Of a stretch of DNA of 39,728 nt, positions 8,538-17,379 are shown one piece after another. Under the pieces are notes generated by a model. It had not been told where the DNA came from, did no database searches, and saw only the letters and a list, made by a program, of their open reading frames with translations. A program made the translations under genes and the position numbers. The DNA is from Fibrobacteria bacterium (lineage in GTDB: Bacteria; Fibrobacterota; Fibrobacteria; UBA11236): positions 1 through 39,728 of the forward strand of contig JADGQO010000025.1 in NCBI GenBank assembly GCA_017881725.1, written 5' to 3'. Position 1 is the stretch's first letter. The number at the start of each line of letters is the position of its first letter.

Positions 8538-9361
8538 ATGCACAATCCATTCCGCAATCCATTCCGCAATACCGTACGCAGGCCCTGGGCGCTCATCCTG
8601 TGCCTGGCGCCTTTCCTGGTCGCGTTCGATCCCCCCGATTCGGCGGGCGTCTACGCCAAGGTTTCCGGCGGCCATGGCGCTTACCATATCACCGGCTGCC
8701 ACCGCGATTTCGATCAGGAATTCACCGAGGGGCAAATCACCATGCGGCATACGTTCGCGACGGGCGGCGATCCGGCGTCCGCGTCGTTGCCGTCGAAATT
8801 GAAACCCGCGTACACCACGGTCGGTTATTTCGGCGACTTCACGGTGGAGCAATTGACGGTCGTGAAGGATACGGCCAAGAACGGGACCCTGGGTAACGTG
8901 CTGGATACCCGGGGGTTCGCCGGCGGCGCTTACGTGGGCCTGGATTGGCGTTGGGTGGGCTTGGACCTGGGGTTTGGCGGGCTGGCTTTTAACCTGGGCG
9001 AAACCGACGCGGAGCGGAAACAGGGCTTCCCCATGCTGGGCGCGCGCGTCGGCCTGTTGGACGGCCTGTACGCCTCGGGAGAATTATTCGGATCCAATCC
9101 GTTCCTATCGGGCGGCGGCGCCTTTAATCTGGGCGTGGGCGGCAAAGTGCGCGATACGCGCGCGTGGATCGGTGTGGGCGGATTCGGCGTGAACGGATCG
9201 AATGCCCTGGGGATTCTGAAAATCGATCAGGGCTGGGGGCCATGGATGCTGTCCGCGTCCATACTCGGGAACGGCAAGGACGTGCCGCCCGCAGGGATGG
9301 GAATCGATCAAGAATACGGATTTTCCTTGGGACTGGCCTACCGCTTGTCGTCCCTGCGATG
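8538..9361 (+). CDS. Hypothetical exported protein, possible small outer-membrane beta-barrel
   Basis: 274 residues from the ATG at 8538, which has a good GAGGGGGGA ribosome-binding site; a longer frame from 8481 lacks one. The N-terminus is a signal peptide (hydrophobic residues about 16-32). The rest alternates short beta strands rich in Gly and aromatic residues, for example GGAYVGLDWRWVGLDLGFGG, GARVGLLDGLYASGELFG and a C-terminal GFSLGLAYRL. That pattern suggests a barrel of 8-10 strands. No family recognised. Residues 3-11 hold a perfect 12-bp tandem duplication (NPFRNPFR). Its stop overlaps the PqiA-like start (ATGA). Confidence 0.7.
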
Positions 9362-9916
9362 AACGTCACGGCATTCCCGCTTATGAGCCATCGAACCCGC
9401 AACGTCATTGCCCTGATTCTCATCCTGGCCTCTTTCGGATGCCTGGCGCCCGGCCTGTCCCTTCCGGCCCTGACCTTGGACATCTCCCCGAACCTACCCT
9501 TCTTGGGTAAGCTCCAGGTATATCACCAGACCCGCAGTATCTTGGGCACACTCCGTAACCTGCATGATATGGGGAACAATGTCGTGGCCGGCCTGATTCT
9601 GCTTTTCAGCGTGGTGGTGCCTTGCGCCAAAGGGCTGGGGCTCCTGGCGGTGTTGGCCTCCACGCCGCGCAGCGGCCGGACCGCTCCGCTTTGGCGGAAG
9701 CGGCTTTACGCGTTCATCAGCCTCATCGGCAAGTGGTCCATGGCCGACGTATTCGTGATGGGCATCTTATTGGCCTTCCTGGCCGCCGGGGCCGCCGAGG
9801 GCGTCACGGCCGGGTTGGAAACCGGGTTTTGGTTTTTTCTGGGATACTGTTTGTTGTCCGTCGCCTCGGCGCAGATCATGCGGCTGTCCGACTCCGCATC
9901 CCCGAACAACCCCTGA
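9359..9916 (+). CDS. Paraquat-inducible protein A (PqiA)-like membrane protein
   Basis: 185 residues with four hydrophobic segments. The family pattern is visible: an N-terminal helix, then a periplasmic-side loop with SILGTLRNLHDMGNNVVA, a second helix containing LFSVVVPCAKGLGLL, and the motif ISLIGKWSMADVFVMGIL, which is highly conserved in PqiA/YebS domains. Such proteins belong to envelope lipid-transport or stress systems that often pair with MCE proteins; none is present here. Usual PqiA proteins hold two such units, whereas this is a single unit without a zinc-ribbon. The ATG at 9359 overlaps the upstream stop, so translation is coupled. Confidence 0.85.
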   Translation: MNVTAFPLMSHRTRNVIALILILASFGCLAPGLSLPALTLDISPNLPFLGKLQVYHQTRSILGTLRNLHDMGNNVVAGLILLFSVVVPCAKGLGLLAVLASTPRSGRTAPLWRKRLYAFISLIGKWSMADVFVMGILLAFLAAGAAEGVTAGLETGFWFFLGYCLLSVASAQIMRLSDSASPNNP

Positions 9917-9939
9917 CTCTCGGAGCCGACTTAGGCCGT

Positions 9940-9961
9940 AGGGTACCTTTAGAGTTACCCT
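9940..9961. terminator. Weak hairpin between convergent genes
   Basis: AGGGTA (9940-9945) pairs with TACCCT (9956-9961) around a 10-nt loop between the convergent PqiA-like and YceH genes. There is no U-run after it on either strand, so a terminator role is only possible. Confidence 0.3.
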
Positions 9962-10644
9962 TAATACAATTCGGATCGGATCTTATCGACGACCGCTTTT
10001 AACTCCGCGAATTCGCTCCGCAACTCCGCAAGTTCTCGACGCAGTGAGACGATTTCCGATTCCTCCGGGATGGAGTCCGGGCCGCCCTGGGAAGCATGCG
10101 CGACCGGATCGATTTGGACCGCCTCGGAATGCAGGATTTCCGCACGCGGACAGATACGATCGCGCCAACGCGGCTCCTTCCAACCGGGACGTTTGGGGAG
10201 AAGCTCCGTCAACGGTTCCGGTTGGGATGCGAGTCGTTCGAGGACGGCTTCGGTTTCCTCCAGGTTGGCGAAACCATGCAGGGTGGCGGTGCGCAACTTG
10301 ATTTCGTTCAGGGTCTGGCCGCCGCGCAAGAGAAGCACGGCCAGCACGGCGATATCCGGCTTGTGCAAGTTGAAGCGCGGATCTTCCAGGAAGTGGCGGA
10401 ACTTGTGCTGGCCGCCAGATCCGTAAGGGATGAAGGTCACGAGGCATTTGCGTTTCAGTCCGGCCAGGGCCTGCGCCACGGTATCGTCGCCGTACTCCGT
10501 GACCGGTTCGCGGCTGGATTTCTGGTTGCAGGCGTTGCGCAGGGAATTGAGGGTCAGGGGGTAATATTCCGGCGTGGCCAGGCTTTTTTCCGCCAGCGTG
10601 CCCAACACCCGGGCTTCCTCGTCGGTCAGGGTCTCGATCAACAT
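9961..10644 (-). CDS. YceH family protein (DUF480, UPF0502)
   Basis: 227 residues. The family-defining duplicated winged-helix body is clear: LTDEEARVLGTLAEKSLATPEYYPLTLNSL at the start, then ACNQKSSREPV, VAQALAGLKRKCLV and, in the second half, LAVLLLRGGQTLNEIKLRT and GFANLEETEAVLERL. The C-terminal 35 residues form a predicted coiled coil, with heptads in SLRRELAELRSEFAELKAVVDKI. The biochemical function is not established. A strong GGAGG lies before the ATG. It is downstream of the HAD phosphatase on the same strand (87 nt gap). Confidence 0.93.
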   Translation of the reverse strand: MLIETLTDEEARVLGTLAEKSLATPEYYPLTLNSLRNACNQKSSREPVTEYGDDTVAQALAGLKRKCLVTFIPYGSGGQHKFRHFLEDPRFNLHKPDIAVLAVLLLRGGQTLNEIKLRTATLHGFANLEETEAVLERLASQPEPLTELLPKRPGWKEPRWRDRICPRAEILHSEAVQIDPVAHASQGGPDSIPEESEIVSLRRELAELRSEFAELKAVVDKIRSELY

Positions 10645-10731
10645 GTTGCGAATCCTCCGTATCTTGCCTGTTATGTATTATGCATGTTACTGGATCCGGA
10701 ACCCGAGTTCAGGGAACCGGGAACCTTCACT

Positions 10732-11574
10732 TCACAAGGAAGGTAAATGACGGAATACGGCCTGCCCGAATCCGCCTTCGCCGTTGAATCCGGTGATTTC
10801 CTTCGCCACGGCCTTCACGCGCGCATCAGCGTTGGCCACGGCCACGGACATGTCCGCGCCGCGCAGCAGTTCGAGATCGTTCTCCGAATCACCCACCGCC
10901 AGGATTCTCCCCTCGGACGACCCCAAATGCGATTGCAAGGCGCGCGCGCCAGACAGCTTGGACACCCCGCGTGGCGTGACTTCCAGCATGTATTCCGCGT
11001 AGAAGGTATTTTTCAAGATGGCCGTTTCGACCTCGAGGCCCTGAAGCGCTCCGGCGGCGGCGGCCAAGTCCTCCCGCTTCCCAATCAGCACCAGTTCCAC
11101 CAGGTGGGCGCCGGCCAATTCCTCCCAAGCCTCCACGCGCAGGGAATGCGCCGTGTTCTTACCCACGAAGTCGGCGTTGAGAAGCGAATCGCGCCGATGA
11201 AAAACGTCGCGCGTGTTGCCGTCCGGATTGTGCCCCAGCACCACCGGTTCCAGCCCCATGCCGTTCCAACGCGCGGCCGTCTCCAACAAAAGATCGAATG
11301 GGAAATCCCTCCGATAGACCGCGCGCCGGGCGTGCAAATCCTGGATGAGCATGCCGTTGTTCAATATGCAGTAATCCACGACGTCGAACAATTGCAGGCG
11401 TTCCAAAAGCCGCAGGCAGGTGGTCCACCGGCGTCCGGTGGCCAGGCAGGTGGCGACGCCGCGCTCGCGGCAATGGGCCAAGGCCCGGCGGTTCAAGTCG
11501 GGGAGATTTCCATCGTCGTCCAATAAGGTTCCGTCGATATCGCTGATGACCAGTTGGTAGGGAAGGACGGACAT
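10732..11574 (-). CDS. Cof-type HAD family hydrolase
   Basis: 280 residues. HAD motif I is SDIDGTLLDDDG (nucleophile Asp12, acid/base Asp14), motif II is CLATGRRW (Thr46), and motif IV is GDSENDLELL near residue 230, just before DMSVAVANADARVK. The large C2-type cap between motifs II and III marks the Cof subfamily, which dephosphorylates small metabolites such as sugar phosphates or nucleotides. The motif III Lys is most likely in VSKLSGARAL. The upstream minus-strand promoter region contains the symmetrical TTATCATAA with a TATGAT-like -10. Substrate unknown. Confidence 0.92.
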   Translation of the reverse strand: MSVLPYQLVISDIDGTLLDDDGNLPDLNRRALAHCRERGVATCLATGRRWTTCLRLLERLQLFDVVDYCILNNGMLIQDLHARRAVYRRDFPFDLLLETAARWNGMGLEPVVLGHNPDGNTRDVFHRRDSLLNADFVGKNTAHSLRVEAWEELAGAHLVELVLIGKREDLAAAAGALQGLEVETAILKNTFYAEYMLEVTPRGVSKLSGARALQSHLGSSEGRILAVGDSENDLELLRGADMSVAVANADARVKAVAKEITGFNGEGGFGQAVFRHLPSL

Positions 11575-11674
11575 GACGCCTAGAACTTATCATAAGGTCC
11601 CCAGGGCGTCCAATGCGGGTGACTTGGGACGACCGGCCAATCCGAAAGCGAACCGAAAAAAAGCGTTTAAACGA

Positions 11675-11703
11675 TTGTTGTTATAACAAATAAAATGTAT
11701 TTT
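11675..11703 (+). promoter_or_regulatory. Predicted sigma-70-type promoter with overlapping palindromic operator
   Basis: TTGTTG (11675-11680) and TATTTT (11698-11703) are separated by 17 bp upstream of the CDGSH gene. A perfect 12-bp palindrome, TTGTTATAACAA (11678-11689), overlaps the -35 box and spacer, where a repressor would block RNA polymerase. The element is inferred from sequence only; the regulator is unknown. Confidence 0.45.
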
Positions 11704-11737
11704 GATTCCGTCTTCACCTCTTATGGAAAGGAACCTC

Positions 11738-11941
11738 ATGGCCTCACAATTGACTCTCTTGGATAACGGACCGTTGAAAGTAGACGGAGAATTCAAAATA
11801 ACGGACGCGAGCGGCAAGGCCTACAACTTGCCCGAAGGCAAATCCGCCTTTCTGTGCCGCTGCGGGCTCAGCGCGAACAAACCCTTCTGCGACGGCGAAC
11901 ATCGCAAGCAAGGATTCTCGTCGGAAGTGAAGGCCGTTTAA
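11738..11941 (+). CDS. CDGSH-type iron-sulfur domain protein
   Basis: 67 residues, one CDGSH domain. The 2Fe-2S ligands follow the C-x-C-x(8)-C-D-G-x-H pattern: Cys40, Cys42, Cys51 and His55, in FLCRCGLSANKPFCDGEH. The single His ligand makes the cluster redox-active and acid-labile in characterised family members. It is probably a cytoplasmic electron carrier or redox sensor. The ATG at 11738 follows GGAAAGGAA; an in-frame ATG further upstream has no better site. A promoter with palindrome lies before it and a terminator after it, so it is a single-gene unit. Confidence 0.93.
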   Translation: MASQLTLLDNGPLKVDGEFKITDASGKAYNLPEGKSAFLCRCGLSANKPFCDGEHRKQGFSSEVKAV

Positions 11942-11964
11942 ACACCGTAACAAATTTGGTATCT

Positions 11965-11993
11965 CGCCCTCTCCGGACAAAGAGGGCGTTCTT
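11965..11993 (+). terminator. Intrinsic terminator after the CDGSH gene
   Basis: A perfect 8-bp GC-rich stem, CGCCCTCT (11965-11972) with AGAGGGCG (11981-11988), has an 8-nt loop and is followed by TTCTT. It lies 24 nt after the CDGSH stop. Confidence 0.7.
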
Positions 11994-12246
11994 CAACTAC
12001 CTCAAAAAGTTCGGCCGGGCTCCCGAATCGGATTGAATAGCCCCCATAAAAATCGACAGAATCTCCAACCCAGGTGAAATTCGAAGCCGACTTTTTCACC
12101 ACCGGATAAATTGCGGCCAATTTTCCCGGCTTTACAGGGCCTTCGGCCGCTGGAAAGCCGTCGGACGTTACTATTATTTGCCCTCCTGACCACGTTTTTC
12201 TTCCATCAAGATTCGCCTGGTCTTGAGAAACGGATTGGAGTTCTTC
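11994..12246. other. Gene-free stretch before the envelope-protein gene
   Basis: No convincing gene, RNA or repeat is visible here. TATTAT at 12172-12177 could be a -10 box for the gene at 12247, but I see no matching -35 at the right distance. Confidence 0.4.
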
Positions 12247-12894
12247 ATGCTGGCTTCCTTAATCCTCTCCATCGCGCTTTCCGCAACCGCCGGAGAAAAG
12301 GCGAACCTGCCTCTCGAACAAAAAAAGATCCATCAGGCTTACAACGACGGAAATTTCGAAATCGTCACGCATGACATCGAACTGTTTCAGAAAACCCATA
12401 AAACCTATTCCGAATCCGACAGCATTTTCATCGCCAAGCACCTGGCCGTCGTCTACTCCGCGAATCCGGCGACGCGCGAAAAGGGCAAGTACTACATGTT
12501 CCGACTCCTGGAAATGCTGCCCTCCGCCAAACTCATCGACATGTATGTCAGCGATGAAATCGATCGGATTTTCGAGAAGGTGCGCGAGGAATTCGTCACC
12601 CACCAGAAGGATTTCGGCGTCGATTCCACGCGCATGAGCATGCCGGAACGCGCGCCCGTGAACCAGAACCGGTCCGAAACCGGGGAAGCGACGAGCGCGA
12701 CGGCGGCGAAGCCCACCGACAAGGCTCCGGAACCGCCGGCTTCGGCGGCGGCGTCCCATCCACAAAAATCCAGCGGAAACAAAACCGGATGGATAGCGGC
12801 AGGCGTGGGCGTGGTCACGGTCGGCCTCGTAGCTGCGTACTTCATTTCCTCCCCGTCATCCTCGAAAACCGACAAGGTGTACGATGTCCCTTAA
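12247..12894 (+). CDS. Hypothetical exported protein with C-terminal membrane anchor
   Basis: 215 residues. An N-terminal signal peptide (MLASLILSIALSATAG) is followed by an all-alpha, TPR-like segment (about residues 25-115): HQAYNDGNFEIV, HDIELFQKT, SIFIAKHLAVVYS and KGKYYMFRLLEMLP. A Pro/Ala/Ser-rich linker (130-180) leads to a single membrane helix near the C-terminus (GWIAAGVGVVTVGLVAAYFI, about 183-202). It is probably a periplasmic protein fixed to a membrane. I do not recognise a named family. The ATG at 12247 follows GGAG. Its last 11 bases overlap the start of the giant lipoprotein gene, so the two form an operon. Confidence 0.7.
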   Translation: MLASLILSIALSATAGEKANLPLEQKKIHQAYNDGNFEIVTHDIELFQKTHKTYSESDSIFIAKHLAVVYSANPATREKGKYYMFRLLEMLPSAKLIDMYVSDEIDRIFEKVREEFVTHQKDFGVDSTRMSMPERAPVNQNRSETGEATSATAAKPTDKAPEPPASAAASHPQKSSGNKTGWIAAGVGVVTVGLVAAYFISSPSSSKTDKVYDVP

Positions 12895-15800
12895 TACCAT
12901 GGTTCGCTATTCGCCCCTGGCTTTTTTATTTACGATGCTGGCCCTGGGCTCGCTGTTGTTTTCTTCCTGCAACACCACCGACGGTTCCGGGCAAACCTAT
13001 CTCAAGGTGCATGTGGATACCGCCTGGTTCCACTATGACAGCATCCAGGTGCTCATCGATCATGGCGACGGCTCAAAGCCGGTGGAAATTTTCGGCGGAA
13101 AAGTAAGCAGCTCCGCCGATTTGTACCGGTTACCCGCCGACGGATACGACGGAAGCAAAGTCACCGTCGTGATCCGTGGCTTCCTGGGCGATAGCCTGGT
13201 ACGCGCGGAAAACCGGCAATACGACGGTTCCTCGCAAAAGACCATCAACGTCGTCCTCGTAAACGGGCCGATGAGTGATTCATTGATAACCAAGGACGGC
13301 CTCGTCTTGCTGCTAGGTCCCACGGACACCCTGATTACCATCCGGGATTCCGTTACCTTCCGCGCCATTTGCCGCAATGATTCCGGAAACGTCATCCAGG
13401 CTGATTGGGATTTCGACGCGGACGGCGTGGTCGATCTTTCCGTGAAACCGAATGCGTCCAAAGCCAATCTGGTATCCGGGTATCGATTCGCCAAGTCCGG
13501 TCTGTACCGTTCCGCTCTGGTCATCAAGGGCTCCAAGGGCGCGACGCTGCGGGCGGAAGTTTTGGTCCGGGTGGTGGACGACAAGCCCAGCGCTGACGCG
13601 GGGCATGATACCACGGTCGCCGGCGGCGTGAACGTCACCCTGCAGGGACATGCCAAGGACAGCCTGGGCAAAATCGTGAAGCAGGAATGGCAAATCGGGA
13701 CCGGCAATTTCACCTTTACCCCGGACGGGAAGGTGACCTTCATAAGCCCGTTGACCTCCGGTGATTTGAAGGTCGTGTTCCGTGCCACGGACGACGACAG
13801 CCAATCCGCGACGGATACGGCCGTGGTGCATGTTGCAGCGGTCACTGACACGGGCAAAAGCGGGTTGAGCCTGAATATCTCGCCGCGCGATACTCTCGTT
13901 ACCATCCGCGACTCGGTGATGTTCAAGGGCATGGCCCGTAACGCCAAAGGGAAGATCATCAAGATCGCATGGGACTTGGACGGCGATGGCACGGTGGATA
14001 CCCTCCAGACCCTGAACGCAGATTCGGTGGGACTGCTCGTCGGATACCGTTTCGCCAAGGCGGGCGTTTATCATCCCAAGCTGACCGTACAAGCGGAAAC
14101 CGGCGGAATCCTGCAGGATTCGGTCACGGTGCGCGTGGTGTTGGATCCGCCCAAAGCCGACGCCGGTCCGGATACCAGCGTCTTGGCGAATGCGAACGTT
14201 TCCTTACGGGGTCGGGCCTATGATAGCCTGGGCAAAATCGTAAAACAGGAATGGCAAATCGGGGGCGGTACCTTCGCGGTTACCTCGGATGGGAACGCCG
14301 CCTTCAAGGCTCCGGCGACCGCGGGTGACGTGATCGCCGTATTCAGGGTCATGGACGACGACAGCCTTGTCGCCGTGGACACGGCCATAGTGCATGTCTC
14401 CCTCGCGCCGGATACGGTCAAGGACGGATTGCACTTGACGTTTTCTCCGGCGGACACTTTGCTGTCCATCCGGGACTCGGTCGCCTATACGGCAAAGTTT
14501 CGCAATGATAACGGGAAAGTAACCAAGGTCGAATGGGATTTGGACGGCGACGGCAGCGTGGATGTGACGGTGAATCCGAACGCGGATAGCGCCTCCGTGA
14601 CGGCTGGCTTCCGGTTTGCCGGCGTGGGAACCTACCATCCCAACGTGACCATCACGGGAGCCAGGGGCGCGTCCCTAAAGGCTACGATTACCGTGCGCGT
14701 GGTGGAGGATCGACCGAAAGCCAATGCCGGCGGCGATACGACCGTGACCACCGGCTCCGCCGTGGCGCTCCATGGCTTGGCGAAGGACAGCCTGGGCAAA
14801 ATCGTGAAACAAGAATGGAGCATCGCCGGAGCGGCCTATGCGGTCACGCCGGACGGCAAATCGGCTTTCAATGCCCCGGGAACAGCCGGGGACGTAATGG
14901 CCGTATTCCGCGTTACGGACGATGACAGCTTGACGGGACTGGATACGGTCGTCGTCCACGTCGTCAATCCCATCGTGGCCACATTGACGCAATTGAGTGT
15001 CCAGGGTTGCCTATTGGCCCCGTCTTTCAGTCCGGACAGCTTGACGTACGGTTGCGCGGCCCCGTACGGTACCTCCTCGGTTACCGTAACGGCCAAAGCC
15101 CAAGGCGCCATGACCTTGAACGGAACCGCCTTGGCGGACAGTGTCGCGGGTGCACCCATACCCCTGACGGCCGGAGCGGCGTCGCTGACCCTGGTCGTGA
15201 CCAATGCTTCCGCCACGCGGACTTACCATGTCAATGTCGCCGCGGCGGCCTCCTCCAATAATTCCCTGAGCGCCTTAATGGTTTCCACCGGCGCTTTCTC
15301 TCCGGCTTTCACTCCCGCCACCCTGTTGTATTCCGAAACCGTATCCAGTACGACCGTGTCCATGACCGTCACCGCGACCTTGGCGGATTCCACGGCGAAC
15401 GTGACCGTACAGGGAGTAAGCGTCGTTTCCGGCAAGACTTCGGCCGCCATCCCGCTGGCAACCGGCGCGAACCCAATCGCCATTGTCGTGACGGCGCAAA
15501 ATGGGTCGGTGAAAACCTATACGCTTGCGGTGAAAAAGCAATCGGGTATCGCCACCTTGAAGGCGTTGACGGTTTCAGCGGGCAGCCTCGCGCCCATCTT
15601 CAGCTCGGTAGTAACGGATTACTCGGTTACCGTGGGGCAACTGACTTCCAGCTTCGGCGTTACGGCTGCGCCGCAGGATACGGGTAAAGCGACCATGACA
15701 TTGAATGGCGCGGCGCTTGCGGCCAATACCACCCTTCCGGTGACGTTGCCGACCACCATTACCGTGATTACCATAATGGTGACGGCCGAGGATACGACGG

Positions 15801-17209
15801 TCAAGAAAAGCTATGTCGTGACCGTTACCAAGGTTGACGATGTTCCGCCGACGACGCCGACTGTGGTTCCGGCTCCCTTCACGGCGCCCGATCGCCCTGC
15901 CTTCACATGGACTCCCGGCGGCGGCGGCAACGGCACTTTCCGGTACAAGTTGGATGACAGCAATCTGGCGACGGGAGCAACCACCACCTCGGCCCTGGCC
16001 TATTCGGCCGCGTCGGACTTGCCCGCGGGCGTGCATACCCTGTATGTGCAGGAAACCGACACCGCCGGAAACTGGTCCGCTTCCGGAAAGGCGACCGCCA
16101 CCTTGGTCGGAATTTCCACCATCGCAGATTACCCACTGGAAGCGCATGGCAGCGATACGGTGGGAGCCAACGCGGACCTGACCCTGACGAACGCGCCTTT
16201 CCTGTCCCAGGGAATTTATATCAATGGCATTTACACCGGTTCCGGAGGCGCTTCCGCCAGCGATGCCACGACGCCCATTCTGACGGGGTTCACTCCGACG
16301 AATTTTTCGGTGGAGGTCGATTTCAAACCGGATGGAATTCCAACCGGGACCGAACCGGTTCTGGTCGGTGGCGCCTCTTATCGTTGGATCGGCGGTCTCC
16401 TCGACGCCGATGGGAAAATCAGCCTTCTCTATAATAACAGCAGCACGGTCAAAGGTTCGCTCACATGCACGGCCGCCCAATGGCATAAGTTGAAATTGGA
16501 GTACGTAACGGGTACGGCCAATGTATACCTGGACGGCGTGCTGAGCGCTTCGGTTGTCGACACCCTGACCACGTCCACGGATTACGATTTCACCTCGACC
16601 AACCTCAGTAATGGCGGCGCGTTCAAAGGCAATTTGCGGAACCTGAAAGTCATTTCCGGCGGCGTGAAAATCGCCCAATATCCTTGGGCCGTGGACGCAC
16701 GAGACATCACCAAGAAGCAGACCGTGAGCACCCTTACGAACGCGCCTTTCCAAATTCCCGGACCCGGCGTCGCCTTGGCCGGGGTTTACAGCAGCGACCT
16801 GGCCGAAACGCCCTCGCTGACCGCCATGAACTTGGATGAGTTCCGCGTCAGCGCGGATTTCGCCATCGCCGCCTTGCCCAGCCTCCGGATGCCGGTTTTT
16901 ACAGGAGGCCATAGTTACCGATGGCTCGGGGCGGCGATTGAGCCGGGGGGGACGATCTCGTTGTTATACAACAATGCGAATTTCCTGGCTACGACCACGG
17001 CCTGTTCGATTGGCGTGAAGCATACCGTCGCCATCCGCTTCAGCGCGGCCAGCCAGGTCGCCGCGATTTACCTGGATGGCGTTTTCGCGGGCAGCAAAGC
17101 GATTACGACGCTGACCCATGGGAATGATAAGACGGTCAGCACCTCGAATTTTTCTAATAGCTCGGAGTTTAAGGGATCCTTCTATCGGATCAAGGTGGAG
17201 AGCAAGTAG
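12884..17209 (+). CDS. Giant lipoprotein with PKD-like, cadherin-like and LamG-like repeats
   Basis: 1441 residues. Lipobox LFSSC gives Cys29. After a beta-rich N-terminal domain (30-130) come three PKD-plus-companion units of 188 residues each, with signatures such as DTLVTIRDSV, AWDLDGDGTVD and DSLGKIVKQEW; the DNA period is exactly 564 bp. Next are three cadherin-like beta-sandwich domains (about 700-985; LTQLSVQGCLLAPSFSP, LSALMVSTGAFSPAF, LKALTVSAGSLAPIF), a fibronectin-III-like segment (about 985-1080), and two concanavalin/LamG-like domains (about 1083-1265 and 1266-1441) sharing SYRW and ISLLYNN. Many DxDxDG loops suggest calcium binding. It is probably a surface-displayed adhesin or polymer-binding protein. 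An alternative ATG lies at 12899. Confidence 0.85.
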   Translation: MSLNTMVRYSPLAFLFTMLALGSLLFSSCNTTDGSGQTYLKVHVDTAWFHYDSIQVLIDHGDGSKPVEIFGGKVSSSADLYRLPADGYDGSKVTVVIRGFLGDSLVRAENRQYDGSSQKTINVVLVNGPMSDSLITKDGLVLLLGPTDTLITIRDSVTFRAICRNDSGNVIQADWDFDADGVVDLSVKPNASKANLVSGYRFAKSGLYRSALVIKGSKGATLRAEVLVRVVDDKPSADAGHDTTVAGGVNVTLQGHAKDSLGKIVKQEWQIGTGNFTFTPDGKVTFISPLTSGDLKVVFRATDDDSQSATDTAVVHVAAVTDTGKSGLSLNISPRDTLVTIRDSVMFKGMARNAKGKIIKIAWDLDGDGTVDTLQTLNADSVGLLVGYRFAKAGVYHPKLTVQAETGGILQDSVTVRVVLDPPKADAGPDTSVLANANVSLRGRAYDSLGKIVKQEWQIGGGTFAVTSDGNAAFKAPATAGDVIAVFRVMDDDSLVAVDTAIVHVSLAPDTVKDGLHLTFSPADTLLSIRDSVAYTAKFRNDNGKVTKVEWDLDGDGSVDVTVNPNADSASVTAGFRFAGVGTYHPNVTITGARGASLKATITVRVVEDRPKANAGGDTTVTTGSAVALHGLAKDSLGKIVKQEWSIAGAAYAVTPDGKSAFNAPGTAGDVMAVFRVTDDDSLTGLDTVVVHVVNPIVATLTQLSVQGCLLAPSFSPDSLTYGCAAPYGTSSVTVTAKAQGAMTLNGTALADSVAGAPIPLTAGAASLTLVVTNASATRTYHVNVAAAASSNNSLSALMVSTGAFSPAFTPATLLYSETVSSTTVSMTVTATLADSTANVTVQGVSVVSGKTSAAIPLATGANPIAIVVTAQNGSVKTYTLAVKKQSGIATLKALTVSAGSLAPIFSSVVTDYSVTVGQLTSSFGVTAAPQDTGKATMTLNGAALAANTTLPVTLPTTITVITIMVTAEDTTVKKSYVVTVTKVDDVPPTTPTVVPAPFTAPDRPAFTWTPGGGGNGTFRYKLDDSNLATGATTTSALAYSAASDLPAGVHTLYVQETDTAGNWSASGKATATLVGISTIADYPLEAHGSDTVGANADLTLTNAPFLSQGIYINGIYTGSGGASASDATTPILTGFTPTNFSVEVDFKPDGIPTGTEPVLVGGASYRWIGGLLDADGKISLLYNNSSTVKGSLTCTAAQWHKLKLEYVTGTANVYLDGVLSASVVDTLTTSTDYDFTSTNLSNGGAFKGNLRNLKVISGGVKIAQYPWAVDARDITKKQTVSTLTNAPFQIPGPGVALAGVYSSDLAETPSLTAMNLDEFRVSADFAIAALPSLRMPVFTGGHSYRWLGAAIEPGGTISLLYNNANFLATTTACSIGVKHTVAIRFSAASQVAAIYLDGVFAGSKAITTLTHGNDKTVSTSNFSNSSEFKGSFYRIKVESK
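13296..14962 (+). repeat. Three tandem 564-bp in-frame repeats
   Basis: The near-identical block beginning GACAGCCTGGGCAAAATCGT recurs at 13658, 14222 and 14786, exactly 564 bp apart each time. Other shared blocks (ACCATCCGNGACTCGGT and GACGACGACAGCC) keep the same spacing. Each repeat encodes one PKD-like domain and a companion beta-sandwich, 188 residues in all. Preserved length with diverged sequence indicates old internal duplications under length constraint. Confidence 0.85.
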
Positions 17210-17262
17210 GACGGGGACGCCCGGCGTTTAAGGCAACCTCATCCGCCTGCCAACCGGAATCC

Positions 17263-17291
17263 AAAAGCCCTCGCTTTCGGCGGGGGCTTTT
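17263..17291 (+). terminator. Strong intrinsic terminator after the giant lipoprotein
   Basis: AAAAGCCCTCGC (17263-17274) pairs with GCGGGGGCTTTT (17280-17291) in 11 of 12 positions around a 5-nt loop, ending in a U-run. The A-tract on the left arm makes it usable from both sides, and it also faces the lpdA gene end. Confidence 0.85.
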
Positions 17292-17379
17292 CCTTACCGA
17301 AAATTTTTGCGGGAGCACCTCTCGGCTTTGCGAAGGGTTCCTTATCGGTCCAATACGGATCCGAATCCCAAACTCAATT

